This document shows positions 56,226 through 64,000 of a stretch of DNA of 64,000 nt, piece after piece (position 1 is the stretch's first letter; each line of letters begins with the position of its first letter). This DNA comes from Hemileia vastatrix (lineage: Eukaryota > Basidiomycota > Pucciniomycetes > Pucciniales > Zaghouaniaceae). The notes beneath the pieces are model-generated. The model made no database searches and was not told where the DNA came from. It worked only from the letters and a program-made list of their open reading frames with translations. The stretch lies in contig JASXTE010000008.1 in NCBI GenBank assembly GCA_030280995.1, positions 17,075,212-17,139,211 on the forward strand. The letters are read 5' to 3'. Made by a program: the position numbers and the translations under genes.

Positions 56226-58464
56226 CCAGATTTTTCTGGGGGCTTTGTGGAGGGCTTATTTTGATCAAGATAAGATTTTCCAAGGTAATTCTTTGGTTCA
56301 TATCTATGGTTGAGCAGTACCTCATTACAGATATTAATGAAAGAAGAATGTTCCCTCACATGCTCAGTTCTAGCTACAATTAAATCTCTAAGAGAATTTG
56401 GTAATTTACACAAGATTTTATCTCTTCAAATATCATAATCCATCTTTGGATCAATTTCTCTCAGGAGTTTTGTTTCTTTCATAAGAAAAACAATGGGGTT
56501 TTCAACAAAGGAGGATAAATATCTAGTATTCACATACAGTATTTGCTGAGCCAACCTAAATTTTGAACCACCAAACTGATTCTCAATCAAGGATTTCCAA
56601 TCATTCCATGTAAAATGATTGTTATCTAAAAGAACAGATTCATACCACATCAAGGCTACATTGGAAAATAAAGAAATTAGGATAGAAAAAATTTCCTCAT
56701 CAGGTAGTTTATAAGATCTCTTTAAATTATCAATTATTTGGATAAAGTGTTTCCAATCAGATGAACAATCACCATCAAAAGTAGGATGTTGGTCCAATTT
56801 AGGCCAATTTTTCTTACTACTGGGATGATCCATCCTTTGGTTTGAATTATTTATCATTAATAATTCCTGAAGTTTACCTAGGTGTTCAGAAATCTCATTA
56901 TTTACAGAAACAGCTGGTACATGACCATCACAAGATTTTTTGCTAGTAGCAAAAGATTTTACAGACTCATTGTCAGTTTGTTTAATGGCTGAAATATGGG
57001 GAAGAAAAGAGGAGCTCTGTTCAGGTTCCTTTCCCTTATTTCTATGCAGCTTATGGGCAGCATTCTCATTTATACCATAATTATTGATGGTTAAGGTTGG
57101 AAATTTTTCCTTCAGGTCAGACACATAGTTTCTTATCCTTGGAATTTCAGACATCTGGTCATTTACTTTTGCAAGGGATAAAACATTTCTGTCCTCAGAA
57201 ACTGTGTGTTTGGCACTTAGTGCATGGAAATCATTTTTTAGCTTTTCAACTCATTTTTTAGAGATTTAATTTCACCTTTTAATGAATAATTTTCCTCAAT
57301 AAGGGGTTTCAATTCACTCAAGGTTTTATGCAGATTGATATTCTTATCTGAGATAGATCTATGGTAACTCCTTATTTGTTTTTGTTGGCGAAGAACAATA
57401 TTCATGGTTTCTTTGATTTTAAAATATGCTGTATCTTGTACAGAAGAACTTACTTTACAATGTAAGTGCAAATTATTTAATCTATCACTCTCATGTATTA
57501 ACACATCTCTTAAATGTTTGTCTTTTACAACATTAAAATCAAGGGTATCTCTCAATATTTCTTAAGAAGTTTTCTCAATTAAAGTATAGACTTCAGGGGA
57601 AAAAGGATCATTCTTGATTTCAAGAGAAGGATTAATTAAAGAAGTAGAAGTCAAATGTAAAGGTTCATCAAATGATAATTTGCTGATTACATCATTGGGG
57701 TTACTCATTAAAGGAAGATTTCTTTTTAAGGGTTTAACTGTTCTTTCACCAGAATCCAAAATATAACCTGAATAAGCTTTGTTATTATACATACCAACAT
57801 GTTTATCAAACAAATTACTCACCATGGTAAGGGAGGAAACTTCCCCTGTGCCTTCTCTCTTCTTCCTCCCTGATAAGGATGGGGCTGAGGAGATGGATAG
57901 TAGTTTGGTGTCCTGGATGGGCCAGGGTGTTAAGCTGTTGGTTGCTGAACATTCTGTTGGTAATGGTTCATCCAGTAATCCCATTTCCACTGCTCCACCT
58001 GCAGAGTGCTTTAATTTTGAGTGAAGGAGCTGGGTGCCTGATTGGGCTGAGATTGAGGCTGAGGCTAGGAGGCTGGGAAATGAGGAGGTTGAGCCTGTTT
58101 GGGATTTAATAACTCCTGAATCTGTTGCCAGAGTGTGTATACTCTTGCCTTGTACTTCATACTTTCTGCCTTCAGTTCTTTGATGTGACTGGACAGGTTG
58201 TTTACTTGTTGAGTCAGTGGTATCTTTTTTATTTTTATACCTTTGAGTGGATTTTCCTGATTTATTAAAGGTTTTACTTCTTTCAGAGGTGTTTGGTGAG
58301 GGGGGTTTGCCACTTCTCTTGCCATTTCCATGTCCTGAAGGTTTTTTGTCAGCTAAATAATTTTTGTAAGTTAATTTAGAAGATCCTACAGATTCAGTGT
58401 CAACATTTACTTGAATCTCATCCACATGTAAGTTATCCATGCTTTTAGCCAAACTACTGGACAT
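56226..58464 (-). pseudogene. element C gag, broken and cut by D
   Basis: It starts MSSSLAKSMDNLHVDEIQVN at 58464. The first frame runs 300 codons to a TAA near 57562; then RDTLDFNVVKDKHLRDVLIH (57555-57238), a break, and 57154-56426 with NWPKLDQHPTFDGDCSSDWK and LMWYESVLLDNN; a stop near 56423 (the DNA now lacks a Trp codon there); and LPNSLRDLIVARTEHVREHS to EKSGK, where D cuts in. The remainder of this gene, from PSSP onward, is at 38066. The tail of the open frame (LLAGRLKEGEEEE) is LTR sequence of D and not gag. Confidence 0.8.
57819..58331 (-). pseudogene. overlapping +1-frame ORF in gag of element C
   Basis: It starts MEMAREVANPPHQTPLKEV and is open for 88 codons through GIKIKKIPLTQQVNNLSSHI and TLWQQIQELLNPKQ, then TAG near 58065. 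After further stops the same frame continues with QWKWDYWMNHYQQ and PHPYQGG, and ends Pro-Trp-stop at 57819-57821, where the sense strand reads ATGGTGAGT. See the E and D counterparts. Confidence 0.5.
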
Positions 58465-59156
58465 TTAAATTGTGAAAAAAAAAATCAAAATTATTTTAAT
58501 GATTCAAATTGTTATTTTCAAAATAAATTATAAATTATTGAATTTTTAACAAAACAAATTTTTTTTTAAAATTTTTATCAAAAATCAATAAATTAACCAA
58601 AAAATGTAATACAAATAAATGTAATTACAATTTTTTTTATTAAGAAATAACAATAATTAAAATAGGACCAACCAACAAAGGTTTACAAGTCAACCAAAAT
58701 AATTAATACCAAAAATAATATATTAGCAATATTGGGACTAAGTACTGAGTACTATTATGGTCAACCAATAAACAAAAAATAATAATAAAATTAATTTAAT
58801 AATTCATTAAAAATTAATTGTTTTCTAGGACTAAGAGTTTTAATCTATTATGGTCAACTAGGAAAAAAAAATAATGAACACTTACACTCAGTGAATCAGC
58901 AATTAAGCCACAAACACTGTTATTGCAGTAAAAATATAATAATATGAGTGAGAGGTGCAAAGGTTAACTTACTAAAGTGATCATAAAATCACTTCAAAAT
59001 AATATATGATTTAATTTAATATAAACCTGTATGATCAAACCCAAGTTCCAAACACGGTTGCGGCAAAAATTTTACTTTTTGGTTTGGGTGGTCTGTGCGC
59101 TATGTTGTTTGTTGCAAGTATCATATTTGTCGTTGTTGTTTGGAAAGGCGCCCAAT
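58465..59156 (-). other. untranslated leader of element C
   Basis: About 690 bp between the 5' LTR and gag. The sense strand starts ATTGGGCGCCTTTCC (59142-59156), the likely primer-binding site. Repeated GGTTGACCATAATAG phrases are at 58750-58770 and 58845-58862, as in D. No gene is seen. Confidence 0.6.
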
Positions 59157-60429
59157 TATCAGCCAGTTGTCTAGAAGAAGGGGAAAAAGAAGAGTAAATG
59201 GAGAGGAGGAAAAAAGGTAATATAAAGAGAATTGGATAAAATAATAAAGTGGTATAATTATTTTAAAAGGGAGGTAACAAGTAGACTCTAGGGACTTTAT
59301 ACGACAGTGCAGTTTAATAAATTTTAATACAATTATTTAATAAGTAGTTTTTTTTCAATGTGCAGAAAACACTATTATTATTATTAGAACTATTGCAACC
59401 TGTAGTTATTTATGTAAAATTTAAATTAGATTTGTAATACTAATAAAAATAATAATAAATGTGTTTATATTAAAATTATGCTCAAGTTTGAGTGTATTAT
59501 AAATGATGCAGCTACAGGGGATTATCCAAAGCCTTTTATAGGCAAAGGAACCTCTGAAGCGTCACAAATGAGTACTTACAAAAGAGTAATAAAATGAAAC
59601 AAGAATATAAAAGAATAGAATTAAACATAGAGATTGAGAGAAAAACATGAGACAATAAACTAAACCCGTGAGTAAGTAACCAATATTTCCACCATAACTT
59701 CCCAAAACAATTAATTTAAGTAATTAGTAACCAAGTAAGTATGAAACATGAGAACAGTGAGTAAAATAACCCAAAACAGATATTACAGTGAGATGTATAG
59801 AGTTTAATTGAAACAATTAGAATTATTTTCACACCAAAATCCATGTAATCAATTCAATCCAGTATAAAGCAATTATAATTAATTGTTTTAACTATGTAAT
59901 TAATTCAATGATTAGTTTAAATGAAAAATATAATTAATTTAAGATATTTCTAATTTAGAGTGAGAATTTTAATACTACGTTATTAAATAAGTGTTATAAT
60001 TTATTTAATAATTTTACTGACACAATTAAGGGTCAAAAAAGCGCCCAATATTTTTGTTTAATAATATATGAAAAGTTATATTTAATATATAAATTTAATT
60101 AATTAATTCAATTACATTATAAGTCAATTTTCCATTTATTATTATAATATATATTAATAATTAATCACTTATTAATTTATAATTATTAAATACATAAAAA
60201 TTTGCCATAATTTGTAGAATGTAAAATATATCATGCCTAATTTAAATGTATAAATAATTTATATTACAATAAAATTAATATAACACTTATATTCAATATG
60301 ATATTTATATAATTTTATTATGCAATAAAATATTAATTTATATACATAAGAATGCATTATTTACACCCTCTTTCAGGTCGAATAAATTAAAATATTATTT
60401 AATGGGCTCCTGGTATAGCCTGGCTGACA
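59157..60429 (-). repeat. 5' LTR of element C
   Basis: 1,273 bp, homologous to 32900-34149. The TATA-like TATAAAAGG on the minus strand is at 59532-59540. Its outer end, TGGCTGACA at 60421-60429, is followed by the target duplication ACTTT. Confidence 0.9.
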
Positions 60430-60608
60430 ACTTTCTTAGCTGATCAGGCAGTCAAGTGTGTTTGAAAAGGGGCTTTAGCAACAGGAACCAATTTACAGTA
60501 GCAAGTAAATCTCACTTTATTTTTCTAAAGGGACAGGGGATTTTCTCTCTGGGTTTTCTCCAACTCCCTTGTTCAAGGCCTATAGCTAGTACTATAGGAT
60601 TTTATACA
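60430..60608 (+). repeat. right (3') LTR of element B, last part
   Basis: ACTTT (target duplication of C) and then 174 bp matching 20519-20692. It ends TTTTATACA, followed by CCGG. With 31976-32899 it totals 1,098 bp, the same length as the left LTR. Confidence 0.9.
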
Positions 60609-60824
60609 CCGGAACCGGTCAAAGTAGAAGATAATCTTGAGTGTGAATTAAGCCAGATTCTTGATTCAAGAAGAGGCAAAGAAAAATTTCAATATCTCGT
60701 GGAATGAGAAGGCTACCTCAATGACACTAATAAAACATGCTGGGAATCAGCCATCAACTTTTCTAATGCTCCTGAACTTATCAAATCTTTTCATTTAAAA
60801 TATCCTTCAAAACCTAAACCTTAA
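60609..60824 (+). pseudogene. element A chromodomain, 41 kb from the rest of its integrase
   Basis: The frame opens directly after the end of B with PEPVKVEDNLECELSQILDS, then RRGKEKFQYLVE, a TGA at 60705-60707 where chromodomains have a conserved Trp, EGYLNDTNKTCWESAINFSN, and a final YPSKPKP before TAA (60822-60824). The order of residues is that of a chromodomain at the end of a chromovirus integrase. It joins in frame with KEPPLPE at 19590 if B and one CCGG are disregarded. It is a dead copy; the domain would bind methylated histone H3. Confidence 0.85.
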
Positions 60825-61040
60825 AATTCATTTGTTTTTTCTCTCTTTCTTTTTTGTTTCTTTTCTTTTCTATTTCTTCTCTTTTTTTCCTTTTCTTTTC
60901 TAAAAACCTAAAATCTTAAATCCTTAATATATCTTTCAAATTTAAACTTAAAACTTCATAATCCTTTAAATTCTAAATTCTTTTATATAATCTTTTTTCA
61001 ATTTCTAATTTCTGTATATTTCTTTAAACTTAATTTAAAA
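60825..61040. other. pyrimidine-rich tract
   Basis: It is T/C-rich on the plus strand (tctctctttcttttttgtttc-like), with repeated 'cttaaa' phrases. It may belong to the 3' end of element A, but no LTR can be recognised. Confidence 0.4.
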
Positions 61041-61600
61041 CTCTAAAATAAAAAATTAAAATAAAATAAAATAAAATAAAAATAAAATAAAATAAAATAA
61101 AATAAAATAAAATAAAATAAAATAAAATAAAATAAAATAAAATAAAATAAAATAAAATAAAATAAAATAAAATAAAATAAAATAAAATAAAATAAAATAA
61201 AATAAAATAAAATAAAATAAAATAAAATAAAATAAAATAAAATAAAATAAAATAAAATAAAATAAAATAAAATAAAATAAAATAAAATAAAATAAAATAA
61301 AATAAAATAAAATAAAATAAAATAAAATAAAATAAAATAAAATAAAATAAAATAAAATAAAATAAAATAAAATAAAATAAAATAAAATAAAATAAAATAA
61401 AATAAAATAAAATTTAAAATAAAATAAAATAAAATAAAATAAAATAAAATAAAATAAAATAAAATAAAATAAAATAAAATAAAATAAAATAAAATAAAAT
61501 AAAATAAAATTTAAAATAAAATAAAAATAAAAAATAAATAAAGTAAAATAAAAAGATAAAACAAAATAAAATAAAATAGAATAATAAAAATAAAATTTAC
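61041..61600. repeat. AAAAT pentanucleotide microsatellite
   Basis: About 100 nearly perfect AAAAT units from about 61050 to 61510, interrupted by TTTAAAAT-type variants (61411 and 61508), with a degenerate tail to about 61590. Its length and purity imply recent expansion, and also make the assembled length uncertain. Confidence 0.95.
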
Positions 61601-62252
61601 AAACTAATTAAAACATACATTAAAATAAATTCATTTTTTTCATTTTTTTTCTTTCAAAATAATCTCACATTATGTTATCATATTCTTTTTCTAAAAATCT
61701 TTTCTTTCAACACCCAAACTCTTTTTATTTTCATTTCTTTTTTGTTTCCTCAAAACTCAAACCATCAATTTTGAATCAAAATTCTAAAATTCTTTTATTT
61801 TTCTTTTCTCTAATATTTCTTTCTTAAATAATTCTTTTTCTTTTCTTCTCTCCAAATTTTCTCTCTTAAACAATTTTTTTTATTTTTCTTTTATTCTCTT
61901 TACATAATAAATCAAAAATAGACACAAATAACAAGATAAAACAATATTCAAGCTAAAAACTATATGCAAATTGTTTTTTTTCTTTTTTCTACTTTACTTT
62001 TTTTTTTATTTCATAAACTATCTTTTCTTCTAACTTTCTTTGAATCAACTCCTTCATCTTCTCCACTACTTGTCAAATTTCTTTTTGACTCTTCTCAAAA
62101 ACTTCAGCACCTTCAGCAAACACCACCTCCCCAATGTCCAATAATTCTTAGGCTATATCATACAAGTCCAAATCCACAATATTTCCAACCTCTCTGCATA
62201 GACCCTCAACAAATGACATTCAACAAGCTTGGAGTGGTTGCTTTGATCATAA
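61601..62252. other. AT-rich, unassigned
   Basis: It is T/C-rich to about 62000, then less biased. A plus-strand open frame (61964-62323) is low-complexity at its start and overlaps the end of the minus-strand gene; I do not support it. Confidence 0.4.
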
Positions 62253-63005
62253 TCAATTCAAGACTTCAACCAATAATTTGGCATACTCAGTGTTCAACAG
62301 CCCATTTTCAATTGGCCATTTGACCTCAATAGGAACCTCAAGGACTGACCCACTGGATGAAAATACAGGAACCTCATCCAGGGCCCCCATCCCCTAAAAC
62401 AAAAAATCAGTACCATTGAATTAATAAAATCCAAATTAAACCACTTACTACAAATTCAGGGTCAACTTCAAGGAACAATGGGTTTTTCTCCACCACCTCT
62501 ACTTCATCTTTATCATTGTCCTCAATGAAAAGTTGTCATTTCTTTGGTGTGGTAGCTCCCTCCACTGCTTTTTCTGCAGCACCTTTGAAACCCTTGTCTA
62601 CTTCTTCCTCTACCATCCTTTGCTTCCCTGAAGCATCATCCGTAGCCCAACCAGATATCACCAACCTCTCCTCTTGGCTCAACCCTTCCAGTTCATCCAC
62701 AGCCGAATTGCTAGTAGCAGGCATGTCCCATATATCTTTGACAATGGCCTTCAAGTCAGAAATTGACCAAAATTTTTTTCAGTGAATGGCTTGTCCTTAT
62801 CATTGAGGTCCAGAGTGTTACAAGCCACTCGGCACCATCGAAAAAACTTGAAATTCTTGTGAGGACCTCAAGACGCAGTACTCTCCATGCAGAATAAATC
62901 CATGGCCACACAGGCTGTGCAGGAAGTCCTGAATTGCCAAGTGGGAAGTCTCTCATCAGCTCAAGGGTGAGGAGGAGTAGGTGTAGGATTGGTGTGTTTA
63001 GGCAT
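62253..63005 (-). pseudogene. cysteine-rich accessory-like gene, broken
   Basis: Exon 1 starts MPKHTNPTPTPPHP (ATG 63005). It includes CTACVAMDLFCMES, a CX2CX6C pattern like that at the start of the two antisense genes of element B, then FKFFRWCRVACNTLDLNDKD, and an acidic helical stretch (AIVKDIWDMPATSNSAVDEL, EDNDKDEVEVVEKN). A 55-bp intron (62394-62448, GTAAGT to TTTTAG) keeps frame into exon 2, which ends at TGA 62253-62255. Defects: two TGA codons in the N-terminal part, a one-base loss in an A run near 62776, and a TGA near 62535. The C-terminal tail differs from those of the B genes. I do not recognise the family; a link to the B genes is tentative. Confidence 0.5.
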
Positions 63006-64000
63006 TGAAATTTAAAATAAAGAAAATTAAAATTAAAAGTTTAAGAGGAGACAATGGGAAAAGGTTATTTGAATGAAGTATTCCCACGCTCAATGGATTT
63101 TGCACTTTATACCTGGGAATCTTTCATGTGTCACATGAAACTAAAAGCAAAAGTACCACAACTAAACCACTATTTAAGTTCTAACTCCACTAGCAATGCA
63201 GGAAAAGCGACTGTGGGGAGATTACATTATATTGTGTTCTTGAATTAGCTGCGCCATTTAAACTTTTAAAAGTATCCTTAAATTTAAGACACTTATAATT
63301 TTCAAACATACGCAATCTACACGCTCTCTAGCACTAAAGTTGAGGCAATATTCAAAAGGGTTAATTTTGGGTCTGAGGTTAATTAGGAGGTCTGGGAAGT
63401 AGGAACAGGGCGGAAGGATTATAAGGTTAGATGATTGGTAAATGGGAATTCTGGTGGATTAAATGGGTCTGTGTGTATATAGTGGCTGGTTGGTTAATGG
63501 GTCAGTGCCAGGAGGAATAGGATATTAAAAGGGGGTTACTTTAGTTCTACCTTCTCTAGAATTAAATTATAAAAATATATTTGCAATAGTAGTCAAACTC
63601 TTATTAGGCTATTTTCATATCTATCCTTTTCTTTATTAATAGTCAATTTCATTAAATCCTAAAATACTAAATCTTTCTTTGATTATTAAGTTGAAACCTT
63701 TTGTGAGACTTACCACAATAGTTAGTGTCCTTACCTTACACATTAATTATTCCTCAAAGATTATCTTGAACCATTTTCAGTTACCTAGATCTATCTTTGA
63801 ATCACTTCCTTGAAGTAATCCTCTGTGCTTCAAAGTTGTTATTTTCCTCTTCCTGTTATCTCACTTACTTTGGGATCACCCTCAACCCTGTGTGTAGGTT
63901 GTCAGGTGACACTTATTGTTGGTGATTTAGTTGGTTCAATGGATCCTACAGTAAATGGAGCTAGATGGGATTCTATTCTTAGAAAAAGGACAAACTCATA
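63006..64000. other. unassigned sequence to window end
   Basis: I see no gene, clear repeat or RNA. A 64-codon plus-strand frame at 63054-63248 has no recognisable feature. 63890-64000 has a TGTGTAGGTTGTCAGGTGACA phrase and lower AT content, and could be the edge of another element that lies mostly beyond the window. Confidence 0.4.

Larger units (their letters stand above)
32900..60429 (-). mobile_element. element C: Ty3/gypsy chromovirus, minus strand
   Basis: It is inserted in the right LTR of B, flanked by ACTTT. Sense orientation is minus: 5' LTR 59157-60429, gag 58464-56226, then (after the D insertion) protease to chromodomain 38066-34198, and 3' LTR 32900-34149. Without D it is about 9.4 kb. 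On the sense strand its LTRs run from TGTCAGC to GGCTGATA, so the terminal CA is TA in both copies. Its proteins are very close to those of D. All frames are interrupted. Confidence 0.9.
19595..60608 (+). mobile_element. element B: large Ty3/gypsy element with antisense accessory genes
   Basis: It starts TGTGGTCTTCC and ends TTTTATACA, and is flanked by CCGG. Without the inner insertion C it is about 13.5 kb: two 1,098-bp LTRs and an 11.3-kb interior. The order is PBS, gag-protease, repeat-bearing spacer, pol, long 3' region with hairpins, two genes on the opposite strand, and polypurine tract. RT and integrase resemble a gypsy lineage widespread in basidiomycetes (RT block with 'IDD..KGP', then ENPGIRRFVWE). 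Confidence 0.9.

Noticed and set aside
32900..60429. Envelope gene or retrovirus-like extra gene in C, D or E
   Set aside because: The interval from chromodomain to polypurine tract is only tens of bases in D and E, leaving no room for a further gene.

Overview
The window looks like a piece of a repeat-rich fungal genome, most likely a basidiomycete and plausibly a rust fungus (Pucciniales). The evidence is short GT-AG introns (about 50-140 bp), one HMG-box gene with ten predicted exons, an AT-rich and microsatellite-rich background, a Myb/SANT-like family member (966-1899) whose sequence style I know from rust genomes, and Ty3/gypsy chromovirus elements. The organism assignment is an inference; nothing in the window proves the species.

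Layout. 1-3500 holds small repeats: hairpins, a 93-bp tandem repeat, a broken Myb/SANT-like gene, a 497-bp foldback (MITE-like) element and a tandem pair of tRNA-derived SINE heads. 3500-5022 is microsatellite-rich upstream DNA. 5023-9268 is the only convincing host gene, a protein of about 1,120 residues with one HMG box. 10532-15478 is a decayed Ty1/copia element with recognisable LTRs of about 180 bp.

From 16 kb to 60.8 kb the window is one five-level nest of LTR retrotransposons. Element A (chromovirus, plus strand, 16.0-19.6 kb) is split by B, and its missing chromodomain reappears 41 kb away at 60609-60824. B (19595-60608, plus strand, 1,098-bp LTRs) is split inside its right LTR by C. 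C (32900-60429, minus strand) is split inside gag by D. D (38072-56220, plus strand) is split inside its left LTR by E. E (38729-47482, minus strand) has LTRs about 99% identical and an open 2,007-residue gag-pol frame. Target-site duplications can be read at four of the joins: CCGG (B), ACTTT (C), GTTTA (D) and GTTCT (E). Decay increases from E outwards, as the nesting order predicts.

Three features go beyond ordinary retrotransposon content. B carries, between pol and its 3' LTR and on the opposite strand, two intron-containing genes whose N-termini have a Zn2Cys6-like cysteine spacing; a related-looking broken gene lies at 62253-63005. C, D and E share a second reading frame, overlapping the gag N-terminus, that is better conserved than the gag frame itself. 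The 3' region of B holds repeated hairpins and an array of about 14 short degenerate repeats.

The right end (60.8-64 kb) has a pyrimidine-rich tract, an AAAAT microsatellite of about 550 bp, the broken cysteine-rich gene, and about 1 kb in which I recognise nothing. I see no rRNA, CRISPR array, bacterial gene or convincing functional tRNA.
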